Below the pieces are notes generated by a model. The model was not told where the DNA came from and did not search any database. It worked only from the letters and a program-made list of their open reading frames with translations. A DNA stretch of 64,000 bases from Lysobacter sp. CFH 32150 (lineage in GTDB: Bacteria; Pseudomonadota; Gammaproteobacteria; Xanthomonadales; Xanthomonadaceae), in the NCBI RefSeq assembly GCF_022758295.1, contig NZ_JALDWJ010000002.1:124001-188000 (forward strand). The letters are read 5' to 3'. A program made the translations under genes and the position numbers. How positions within the stretch are numbered: position 1 is the first letter of the stretch; each line of letters starts with the position of its first letter. This document shows, one piece after another, positions 43,588 through 55,065 of the stretch.

Positions 43588-43953
43588 ATGGCACGCATCC
43601 TGATCGTCGACGATTCACCTTCCCAGTTGATGGGCATCCGGCGCATCGTCGAAAAACTCGGTCATGAGGCCTTGACCGCCGAAGACGGCGCCGCCGGCGT
43701 CGAAGCGGCCAAGCGCGAACTGCCCGACTTGATCCTCATGGATGTGGTAATGCCCAACCTCAACGGGTTCCAGGCGACGCGCTCGATTTCGCGCGAACCC
43801 ACGACCAAGCACATCCCGATCGTGCTGGTGACAACAAAGGACCAGGACACCGACCGCGTCTGGGGCATGCGCCAGGGCGCCAAGGCCTACATCACCAAGC
43901 CATTCAGCGAAACCGAACTGGCGGACATGATCCAGCAGATGCTGGGCGCCTGA
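43588..43953 (+). CDS. pilH: PilH-like single-domain response regulator
   Basis: 121-residue CheY-type receiver with no output domain: acidic Asp8/Asp9, phospho-acceptor Asp52 (LILMDVVMPNLNG), Thr-rich LVTTKDQD and Lys104 (YITKPFSE). The sequence is characteristic of PilH, which with PilG tunes ChpA/PilA-type chemosensory control of type IV pilus retraction (twitching). Here it has its own promoter and no pilG or chemosensory gene adjacent, so its kinase must be encoded elsewhere. It converges with cbpA across a 15-base gap. Confidence 0.85.
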   Translation: MARILIVDDSPSQLMGIRRIVEKLGHEALTAEDGAAGVEAAKRELPDLILMDVVMPNLNGFQATRSISREPTTKHIPIVLVTTKDQDTDRVWGMRQGAKAYITKPFSETELADMIQQMLGA

Positions 43954-43968
43954 CTTCGCAGCGAAACC

Positions 43969-44859
43969 TCACGCGCGACGCCAGTCGTCGCCAAACGCGT
44001 CGCGCATCATCCGGTAAGCCTCGCGCTGCGTGTCGTTGTGGACGCGCGGCGCCAGCACTTCCAATTCGACGATCTGATCGCCAGGCGGCGTGCCTGGCAG
44101 CCCGCGTCCGCGCAGGCGCAGCTTGCGCCCGGCTTCGGAATCGGCCGGGATCTTCAGCTCGACCGGCCCACCCAGCGTTGGCACGCTAACGGTGGCACCG
44201 AGCGCCGCCTCCCAAGGGGCGACTGCCAACACATGGACGATGTTGCGACCGTCGACTTCGAATCGTGGGTGGGCGGCGTATTCGATTTCAAGCAACAAGT
44301 CGCCTTGCGCGCCCTGTCCGGCCAGCCTGATCACCTGCCCCGGTCGCACGCCCTTGGGCACGCGCACATCCAGGGTCTTACCGTTGATCCCGATGCGCAC
44401 GCTGCCGCCTTCGTAGACCGCTTCCAGCGGCACCGCGAGTTTCGCTCGCGTGTCGCCACGCGGTTGCGGGCCCCGCCCCGGCTGCTGGCCGAAACCGCCG
44501 CGCTGACGCCCGAATAGCGATTCGAAGAAATCGCTGAAACCACCCCCGGCGCCTCCGCCGGCGAAGATTTCCTCGAAATCGAATCCGCCAGGACCGCCAC
44601 CGAAGCCACCCGGCGGCGGCTGTACTTCATCGCCGGGTCGATAACCGCGTGCGCGCAACCGGTCGTAGGCCGTACGTTTCTGCGGATCGCGCAACGCCTC
44701 GTACGCTTCGTTGATCGCCTTGAATTTTTCCTCGGCGCCGGCTTCCTTGCTGACGTCCGGATGGTATTTGCGCGCCAGGCGTCGATACGCGGTCTTGATC
44801 TCCGCCTCGCCCGCACCGGGTTCGACGCCGAGGATTTCGTAGTAGTCCTTGAATTGCAT
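43969..44859 (-). CDS. cbpA: Curved-DNA-binding-protein-type co-chaperone CbpA (DnaJ homologue)
   Basis: 296 residues: J domain (residues ~4-68) with the HPD motif at 33-35, then a Gly/Phe-rich linker (PGGFGGGPGGFDFEEIFAGG). Two C-terminal beta-barrel substrate-binding domains follow (LAVPLEAVYEGGSVRIGINGK; LKIPADSEAGRKLRLRGRGL). There is no zinc finger, which separates it from DnaJ. It would stimulate DnaK ATPase and deliver unfolded clients. It is downstream of hsp20 on the same strand behind a hairpin. Confidence 0.93.
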   Translation of the reverse strand: MQFKDYYEILGVEPGAGEAEIKTAYRRLARKYHPDVSKEAGAEEKFKAINEAYEALRDPQKRTAYDRLRARGYRPGDEVQPPPGGFGGGPGGFDFEEIFAGGGAGGGFSDFFESLFGRQRGGFGQQPGRGPQPRGDTRAKLAVPLEAVYEGGSVRIGINGKTLDVRVPKGVRPGQVIRLAGQGAQGDLLLEIEYAAHPRFEVDGRNIVHVLAVAPWEAALGATVSVPTLGGPVELKIPADSEAGRKLRLRGRGLPGTPPGDQIVELEVLAPRVHNDTQREAYRMMRDAFGDDWRRA

Positions 44860-44884
44860 GCGTGGCCATCCGCGACAAAGAATC

Positions 44885-44911
44885 TGGCCCGCGACAGGTC
44901 GACGCGGGCCA
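44885..44911 (-). terminator. Hairpin between hsp20 and cbpA
   Basis: TGGCCCGCG (44885-44893) and CGCGGGCCA (44903-44911) give a 9-bp stem. On the minus strand it is followed by GATTCTTTG. The T-tract is short, so partial read-through to cbpA is likely. Confidence 0.6.
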
Positions 44912-44942
44912 GAAGATTAACGCAGCGAAGGACTGCAGCGCG

Positions 44943-45452
44943 TCAGTGCGGCGACGTCTTCGGTGCGTCGATCGCAGGACGCTCTTCCTCGTAGCGCCCC
45001 ACCTGGATGCGCCGGGGCGCGGACTCAGGCCGCTTGGGAATGGTGATTTCCAGCACTCCGTTGCGGCCGTGGGCCTGGATACCCTCCGGATCGGCGCTGT
45101 CAGGCAGCGCAAAACGGCGATGGAAGCTGCCGTAACGACGTTCGATGCGCGAGAAGCGGTCGGTCTGTTCGGACGTCTCGCTGCTGCGTTCACCCTTGAT
45201 CGTAAGCAGGCCCTTGTCCATCGATACTTCGATGTCATTGGGATCGATGCCTGGCAGATCGGCGTACAGCACGAAACGGTCGTTCTCTTCCTTGACGTCT
45301 ACCCGCGGCACCCACTGGCTGGTGACCACGGAGCTGTCGTCGGAACCGGCCTGGTCGAAGAGACTGCCTTCGAACAGGCGGTCGAACGCCTGCTTCATTT
45401 CGTTCTGCAAGGACGCCTGGCCCGGCCACTGGCGGTAACGGACGATACTCAT
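44943..45452 (-). CDS. Small heat-shock protein, Hsp20/alpha-crystallin family
   Basis: 169-residue ATP-independent holdase. The alpha-crystallin domain spans about residues 46-140: VPRVDVKEENDRFVLYADLPGIDPNDIEVSMDK opens it, and GVLEITIPKR is the conserved beta9 region. A divergent N-terminal arm with NEMKQAFDRLFEGSLFD precedes it. The ATG at 45452 has AGGAGG eight bases upstream, which decides against an in-frame GTG nine bases earlier. A sigma32-type promoter lies ~60 bases upstream. It would bind aggregating proteins and pass them to DnaK with CbpA's help. Confidence 0.94.
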   Translation of the reverse strand: MSIVRYRQWPGQASLQNEMKQAFDRLFEGSLFDQAGSDDSSVVTSQWVPRVDVKEENDRFVLYADLPGIDPNDIEVSMDKGLLTIKGERSSETSEQTDRFSRIERRYGSFHRRFALPDSADPEGIQAHGRNGVLEITIPKRPESAPRRIQVGRYEEERPAIDAPKTSPH

Positions 45453-45514
45453 CGCATACACCTCCTATTCGTTGAACCTTGGCTTGGACACGACGGCAAT
45501 CGCCGTCCGGAATC

Positions 45515-45542
45515 AGATGCGAACGAGCGGCGGCGTTTCAAG
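45515..45542 (-). promoter_or_regulatory. Heat-shock (sigma32-type) promoter of hsp20
   Basis: On the minus strand CTTGAAA (45542-45536) is an exact sigma32 -35 element. After 13 bases TCGCATCT (45522-45515) matches CCCCATnT at five positions. Distance to the hsp20 ATG is about 60 bases. Confidence 0.7.
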
Positions 45543-45602
45543 ATTCTTGACGCGGATTTATCGGTTCGCGTCTAAACTGCGTTCATCCAAAGGGAGAACT
45601 GC

Positions 45603-46082
45603 ATGACCATCCAAGCCGGCGACCGCCTGCCCGAAATCCCGCTGCAACGCATCCGCGAAGGCGTCGAAACCATCGACACCCGTACCCTGTTCGACGGCAA
45701 GAAGGTGGTGCTGTTCGCTGTGCCCGGCGCATTCACTCCAACCTGCTCCGAGCGCCACCTGCCGAGCTTCGTCGAGCACTTCGACGAATTCCGCGAAAAG
45801 GGCATCGATGTGGCCTGCATGTCGGTCAATGATCCCTTCGTGATGCAGGCCTGGGGCAAGAGCCAGGATGTGCCGGATGGCCTGATGATGCTGGCCGACG
45901 GCAACGGCGACTTCACCCGTGCACTCGGCCTGGAAATGGACGCCAGCGCCTACGGGATGGGTACGCGCTCGCGGCGTTTCGCGCTCTATGCCGAGGACGG
46001 CGTGGTCAAACAACTGCATGTCGAAGCCCCTGGCGAATACCGGGTGTCTTCAGCCGAATACGTGCTATCGCAGCTGGCATGA
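45603..46082 (+). CDS. Peroxiredoxin, Prx5 subfamily
   Basis: 159-residue thiol peroxidase with the Prx5 signature AVPGAFTPTCSERHLPSF, peroxidatic Cys48, and the catalytic Thr/Pro ahead of it. Cys72 is the only other cysteine (VACMSVNDPF). There is no C-terminal glutaredoxin domain, unlike the Prx5-Grx fusions of some gammaproteobacteria. It would reduce H2O2 or alkyl hydroperoxides with glutathione/Grx or thioredoxin. AAAGGGAG precedes the ATG. It diverges from hsp20, so its promoter shares the 150-base intergenic region with the heat-shock promoter; a TTGACG element lies at 45547-45552. Confidence 0.94.
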   Translation: MTIQAGDRLPEIPLQRIREGVETIDTRTLFDGKKVVLFAVPGAFTPTCSERHLPSFVEHFDEFREKGIDVACMSVNDPFVMQAWGKSQDVPDGLMMLADGNGDFTRALGLEMDASAYGMGTRSRRFALYAEDGVVKQLHVEAPGEYRVSSAEYVLSQLA

Positions 46083-46111
46083 TCTGACCCAGGTAAGTCA
46101 CGTTCGCAAGC

Positions 46112-46142
46112 AAAACGGGCGGCCAATGGCCGCCCGTTTTTT
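46112..46142. terminator. Strong bidirectional terminator between prx and gyrA
   Basis: AAAACGGGCGGCC (46112-46124) and GGCCGCCCGTTTT (46128-46140) form a perfect 13-bp stem with a 3-base loop. T-runs follow in both directions. It serves both convergent genes. Confidence 0.92.
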
Positions 46143-46162
46143 GTTTCAGCATCACATAGCGA

Positions 46163-48757
<2,595 letters not shown>

Positions 48758-48850
48758 TCGGATTCCGTTTGCTCAGTTTTTTTATGGCCGCGGATGGGCT
48801 GCGGAGGGGTATCCGCAACAGCCCAAACAGGCGGGATCAACAGATGTGAA

Positions 48851-48859
48851 ATTCTAGCA
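48851..48859 (-). promoter_or_regulatory. Extended -10 promoter element for gyrA
   Basis: On the minus strand TGC TAGAAT reads as an extended -10 (TGn-TAnAAT), about 95 bases before the gyrA ATG. The -35 is poor, as expected for the extended class. The surrounding AT-rich DNA (48890-48935) differs from the flanking genes. Confidence 0.5.
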
Positions 48860-48944
48860 TGAAAGCGGCCTGTAAAGTCCGCTTATTCGCACGCAGAAAC
48901 AATGACTTAGGGGTGTTTTTTAGAGGATTTTTGCAGCCGCGATC

Positions 48945-50003
48945 TCAGGCGCCGAAAGCGGCCCGCATCGAGGCGGCATCCGGGTGCTCGATCACGCCCT
49001 TTTCGGTCACGATCGCGTCGATCAGATCGTGCGGAGTAACGTCGAAAACAGGGTTCCAGGCACCGATGCCTTCGGCCACCGTGCGCGTTCCGCCAATCCC
49101 GTGAAGCTCGCCGGGATCGCGTTCTTCGATTTCGATCAGATCGCCGCTGGCCGTGGCCATGTCGACTGTAGACGACGGCGCTACCACCATGACCTTGACG
49201 CCATGGTGCTTGGCCGCGATCGCCAGTTGGTAGGTACCGATCTTGTTGGCCGTGTCGCCATTGGCGCAGATGCGGTCAGCGCCAACCACGACCCACTGCA
49301 CCTTGCCGGTCTTCATCAGGTGCGAGGCGGCAGCATCGGCAATCAGGGTTGCGTCGATACCGTCCTGCTGCAACTCCCACACCGTCAGGCGCGCCCCTTG
49401 CAGCCATGGGCGGGTTTCGCCCGCGAACACTTCGTCGATGCGCCCCTGTGCAACGCCAGCGCGAATGACACCGAGCGCGGTGCCGAAACCCGCAGTGGCG
49501 AGCGAGCCGGTATTGCAGTGCGTGAGCACGCCACTGCCAGGTTCGATCAGCGCCGCACCGAGTGCACCCATGCGCCGGTTGGCGGCGAGATCTTCGGTAT
49601 CGATCGCGCGCGCTTCGCGTTCCAGTGCGTCGCGCCAGTCGGCGCCGGCGCGTGCGAGCGCCGCGCGCATGCGTGCGAGCGCCCAGGCCAGGTTGACTGC
49701 AGTCGGACGCGCCGCGTTGAGTCGTTGCAAGGCCGGCTCGAGCTTGCTCGCAGCATCGGTGACATCGTCAGAATCAATCGCGCGCGTCGCCAACACCACG
49801 CCCCAGGCCGCGGCAATGCCGATCGCCGGTGCGCCGCGGACTGCCAACGCATGGATCGCGGCTGCGACCTCATCGCTGGTCCGGCAACTCAGGTACTCGA
49901 CCACGAACGGCAGCTTGCGCTGGTCGAGCAGTTCGAGCGCATCGCCGGTCCAGCGGATTGGGCGAATGCGGTCGTAGCGGGCGTAATCGATGTCGGCGCT
50001 CAT
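48945..50003 (-). CDS. mtnA: S-methyl-5-thioribose-1-phosphate isomerase
   Basis: Methionine-salvage enzyme that isomerises methylthioribose-1-phosphate to methylthioribulose-1-phosphate. The 352-residue protein is eIF2B-like, with [14 protein letters not shown], catalytic Cys163 ([11 protein letters not shown]), Asp243 ([12 protein letters not shown]) and the ending GVIEHPD. No other salvage genes (mtnBCD) are adjacent, so it would act with enzymes encoded elsewhere. It is related in function to the sahR-metH cluster near 10 kb. Confidence 0.95.
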   Translation of the reverse strand: MSADIDYARYDRIRPIRWTGDALELLDQRKLPFVVEYLSCRTSDEVAAAIHALAVRGAPAIGIAAAWGVVLATRAIDSDDVTDAASKLEPALQRLNAARPTAVNLAWALARMRAALARAGADWRDALEREARAIDTEDLAANRRMGALGAALIEPGSGVLTHCNTGSLATAGFGTALGVIRAGVAQGRIDEVFAGETRPWLQGARLTVWELQQDGIDATLIADAAASHLMKTGKVQWVVVGADRICANGDTANKIGTYQLAIAAKHHGVKVMVVAPSSTVDMATASGDLIEIEERDPGELHGIGGTRTVAEGIGAWNPVFDVTPHDLIDAIVTEKGVIEHPDAASMRAAFGA

Positions 50004-50035
50004 CCGCTTAGTTTAGCGGCAGCGGCATGACGATG

Positions 50036-50063
50036 AAAAAACCGCCGCAAAGCGCGGCGGTTT
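50036..50063 (-). terminator. Intrinsic terminator of the DUF3011 gene
   Basis: AAACCGCCGC (50039-50048) and GCGGCGGTTT (50054-50063) form a 10-bp stem with a 5-base loop. On the minus strand the stem is followed by a run of T (TTTTTTC). It lies 25 bases after the stop. Confidence 0.88.
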
Positions 50064-50088
50064 AGTGGAACGACACTGGGCTGCGAAA

Positions 50089-50865
50089 TCACCAGACGTT
50101 GAATTCACCGCGGCAACCGCGATCGACCCAGACGCCTTGGCGATCCCAGCCCCAGCTTTGACCTTCGATACACACCGAGCGCGACAATTGCCGGACCAGC
50201 TCCGCGCCGCGCCGAATCGAGACATTGCAACGCCGGCCACGACCATCGCTGGACTCGCATCGCGTCGTCTGCGGACCGCCGTAACCATCGTCATAACGGT
50301 TGTCATTGCGGCCCCAGCCGTAGCCGCGATCACGGCGATAGCCGATTTCGAATTCGGCACGGCACCCCTGCGATACCCATAAGCCGTGGCGATCGCGACC
50401 CCAGGTCTGGCCTTCGATGCAGGGCGAGCGCGAGAGTTGGCGGATCAGGCGGACACCGCCACGCGCGTCGATCGGACAGCCGCGGCTGCGACCATCATTG
50501 GATTCGCAACGGATGACTTGTGGGCCCGCGTCGCCGTAACGATCGTCGTAACCGTAGCCGTCATTACGCCCGCCATAACCGAGGGCGAACTCCCCGCGGC
50601 ATCCTCCCGACACCCAGATGCCGTTGCGGCCGTAACCCCAATTCTGGCCCTGGACGCAGGCACCGCGGGACAACTGGCGCACCAGGCGCACGCCGCCGTA
50701 GGTATCGGCCGGGCATTGCTGCGTGCGGCCGTTCACCGACTCGCAACGCACGATGCCGCTGTCGTTGCCAGGGTAAGACTCATATCCGTATTGCTGCGCG
50801 ACCGCGGCGCCGGAAGCGACCGCACTGCACACAAGCACAAGACTTGAAGCGATCAGCAGTCGCAT
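50089..50865 (-). CDS. Exported protein of three tandem DUF3011 repeats
   Basis: 258-residue protein with a signal peptide (MRLLIASSLVLVCSAVASGAA region, mature from about QQYGYES). Three copies of a ~55-residue module follow, at about 39-93, 118-172 and 202-255. Each has exactly four cysteines spaced +10, +19, +19 (for example 41, 51, 70, 89) and the core VRLxRQLSRxxCxxGxxWGxxxxGxWVxxGCRxEF. The linkers are Gly/Tyr/Asp/Arg-rich. Equal Cys spacing predicts two disulfides per module, suited to a periplasmic or secreted protein. Function is unknown. GGAGGAG precedes the ATG. It has its own terminator. Confidence 0.9.
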   Translation of the reverse strand: MRLLIASSLVLVCSAVASGAAVAQQYGYESYPGNDSGIVRCESVNGRTQQCPADTYGGVRLVRQLSRGACVQGQNWGYGRNGIWVSGGCRGEFALGYGGRNDGYGYDDRYGDAGPQVIRCESNDGRSRGCPIDARGGVRLIRQLSRSPCIEGQTWGRDRHGLWVSQGCRAEFEIGYRRDRGYGWGRNDNRYDDGYGGPQTTRCESSDGRGRRCNVSIRRGAELVRQLSRSVCIEGQSWGWDRQGVWVDRGCRGEFNVW

Positions 50866-50973
50866 GACGGCACTCCTCCGTGGCCTGACGCGCACTCTAG
50901 CGTGCGGAACTGAATCGCGGCAGAAGATTTGCCGCCCTCGTCTGCGCGGCTAAAAAGACATTTAGCCGCCGTT

Positions 50974-51945
50974 TCAGGCGTGGGCGAAATCGAACGCAAG
51001 CACGTCGCCGATGCGGTCCGTGCCCAGCATCGCCATCAGCAAACGGTCGACGCCCAGCGCAACGCCAGCGCAGGCCGGCAGGCCATGCTGCAAGGCCGCG
51101 AGCAGGCCTTCGTCCAACGGTGGTTCGGCGTGTCCCCGCATCTGTCGGATGGCGTGATCGCGCTGGAACCGCGCCCGTTGTTCGCCCGCGTTGGCGAGTT
51201 CGTGATAGCCGTTGGCCAGCTCCAGCGGACCGAGATAGAGCTCGAAGCGCTCCGCTACCGGCGGGTCGTCGCTACGGATGCGAGCGAGTGCGCATTGCGA
51301 TGCCGGATAATCGTAGACAACGAGCAACTGATCGCTGGGAAACGATGGCTGCAGCCGATGCGTCATCAGCAGATCGAGCCAGTCGTCGCGAGTCAGGCCA
51401 GCCGGGTCGATGCGGATATCGCCAAGTGCATTGCGCAACTGCTCGTCGCTGGCCTGCATCGGGTCCAGGCCGAGGCGCTGCGAATACAACTCGCGATAGC
51501 TCTGCTTTACGACTTCGGCATCACGATCGACTAGCGCCAGCGCCTCCTGCACCAGCGCCCCGGTTTCATCGATCAGGCGCTGATGGTCCCAACCCACCCG
51601 ATACCATTCGAGCATCGTGAACTCTGGATTGTGGCGCCCGCCGGCCTCGCCATCGCGGAACACGCGGCCGAGTTCGTAGCAATCGCCAAGTCCTGCCGCG
51701 AGCAGGCGCTTGAGCGGGAATTCCGGCGATGTGCGCAACCAGCGCGTGCGCGGCGCGCCCTCGGTGCGACCGCTGAATTGCAGCGAGAACGAGGCGATGT
51801 TGGGATCGGTGTTGCCGGCGCGGGACAGCACCGGCGTTTCAACCTCGAGCACGCTGCGGGCGGCAAAGAACGCACGGATCAGTGCGTTGAGCCTTGCGCG
51901 CAACCGCAGCGCATCAAACGCGGCCGTCGGCTGCCAATCCGACAT
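50974..51945 (-). CDS. epmA: Elongation factor P lysine ligase EpmA (PoxA/GenX)
   Basis: 323-residue truncated class II lysyl-tRNA-synthetase-like enzyme that attaches (R)-beta-lysine to a Lys of EF-P. It lacks the anticodon-binding domain. The catalytic core has VLEVETPVLSRAGNTDPNI, RTSPEFPLKRLLAAG (motif 2 region), RVFRDGEAGGRHNPEFTMLEWYR and the class II motif 3 GVALGVDRLLMAML. Two adjacent ATGs (51948, 51945) are possible starts. epmB and efp are not in the window. A perfect REP hairpin lies just upstream. Confidence 0.93.
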   Translation of the reverse strand: MSDWQPTAAFDALRLRARLNALIRAFFAARSVLEVETPVLSRAGNTDPNIASFSLQFSGRTEGAPRTRWLRTSPEFPLKRLLAAGLGDCYELGRVFRDGEAGGRHNPEFTMLEWYRVGWDHQRLIDETGALVQEALALVDRDAEVVKQSYRELYSQRLGLDPMQASDEQLRNALGDIRIDPAGLTRDDWLDLLMTHRLQPSFPSDQLLVVYDYPASQCALARIRSDDPPVAERFELYLGPLELANGYHELANAGEQRARFQRDHAIRQMRGHAEPPLDEGLLAALQHGLPACAGVALGVDRLLMAMLGTDRIGDVLAFDFAHA

Positions 51946-51979
51946 CATCCGCCCCTGCCCCAAACCCTGTCCCTGCTCT

Positions 51980-52049
51980 TGTGGGAGCGACGTAAGTCGC
52001 GATCGTGTGGCATCGCTGCGCTCTGATCGCGACTTACGTCGCTCCCACA
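51980..52049. repeat. REP hairpin with perfect 25-bp arms
   Basis: TGTGGGAGCGACGTAAGTCG... (51980-52004) and its exact inverse (52025-52049) enclose a 20-base loop. The GTGGGAGCGACGTAAGTCGC class is common in xanthomonads and pseudomonads. It fills the gap between ligA and epmA, and may act as a transcript end for ligA. Confidence 0.85.
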
Positions 52050-52063
52050 GGTGAAGGGGAAGC

Positions 52064-54160
<2,097 letters not shown>

Positions 54161-54175
54161 CTAGTCCTTCACGCC

Positions 54176-54208
54176 GTCATCCCGGCGAACGACGGGATCC
54201 ATTTTGAC
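54176..54208 (+). repeat. Solo copy of the GIY-YIG-unit end repeat
   Basis: Begins GTCATCCCGGCGAACGACGG and ends ATCCATTTTGAC, differing at four of 33 positions from the left end at 42120. It lies in the 170-base ligA-zipA spacer with no nuclease gene, like a REPIN-type solo element. The rest of that spacer (54209-54327) shows no gene. Confidence 0.7.
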
Positions 54209-54327
54209 TTTGATTCAGCAGCGGCAAAAGCAAGACCCAGATGACTTGCTGCGCTCGCTCTTCGGAGCATCCCTCGGATGTTCAGCGCTTGGCGCTTGTC
54301 CCGCTTTCGCAGGAAGGCGAGCAAGGG

Positions 54328-55053
54328 CTACCAGCGCGCAGGCTTGGTCAGGGGCGGCGCTTCATGCTGACGATCATAGCCGCGCAGTTCGTCGCGGATG
54401 TGGGCGATGCGCTGGCGGCCGAGTGCATTGCGCGACTCGTCGAGCACCACGCCGTCGAGCAATTCGGACATGCGTTGTGCCGTGGGTAGCATCTTTTCCC
54501 AGGCATCCAGTGCGGTCAGCGGCGCCGGCAGCGTCAGGAAGAACGCGATCGCCGGCGTTTCCAGCTCCTGGATCGTCGCCATGTCGAAGCTGCCGGGTCG
54601 CATGATGTTGGCGACGCTGAAGATCGGTCCGCGCTCGGGATGGTTCTCGACCAGTCGATGGAAGATCTGCATGTGGCCATAGGTCAACCCGGCCTTCTCC
54701 GCAGCGACGACGATGTCGGGGCCGCGCAGTTTCTCGCCGGCGCGCGCGGCGACATACAGCGTGATGATTTTTTCGAAGCTCGCCTCGCCACGGCGACCGA
54801 GGTCGTTGTGCCCGGCATCGGCGGATTCGCTGCCGGACAGCCCGAGTTCCGATTGCACGGTCGGTTCTGACCCACCCCTGGCGAGCTCGTCTTCCAGTTG
54901 CGCCCCCAGTGTCGGCTCGATGCGGCTGCCGTCGCTGCGCTCCGCGACGCGCCGGCCCTGTCCCGGTTTACGCGGGCGCCCGAAGAAATAGATCGCGGCG
55001 ATCAACAACACACCAGCAATGGCGATGGCGATGCGCAACACGGTCGTATCCAT
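54328..55053 (-). CDS. zipA: Cell division protein ZipA
   Basis: 241-residue divisome protein that tethers FtsZ to the inner membrane. An N-out helix (RIAIAIAGVLLIAAIYFFG, residues ~7-25) is followed by a charged linker and the C-terminal FtsZ-binding domain. That domain (~90-225) has IITLYVAARAGEKLRGPDIVVAAEKAGLTYG, FHRLVENHPERGPIFSVAN and LTALDAWEKMLPTAQRMSELL. The linker is much shorter than in E. coli ZipA (about 60 residues instead of >100). smc lies 12 bases upstream, so the pair is one transcript. Confidence 0.94.
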   Translation of the reverse strand: MDTTVLRIAIAIAGVLLIAAIYFFGRPRKPGQGRRVAERSDGSRIEPTLGAQLEDELARGGSEPTVQSELGLSGSESADAGHNDLGRRGEASFEKIITLYVAARAGEKLRGPDIVVAAEKAGLTYGHMQIFHRLVENHPERGPIFSVANIMRPGSFDMATIQELETPAIAFFLTLPAPLTALDAWEKMLPTAQRMSELLDGVVLDESRNALGRQRIAHIRDELRGYDRQHEAPPLTKPARW

Positions 55054-55065
55054 CGTTTCTCCTCG

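Noticed and set aside
43588-43953. A chemotaxis cheY gene
   Set aside because: The sequence fits PilH rather than CheY in its opening and in the TTKDQDTDR region, and no chemotaxis genes are adjacent.
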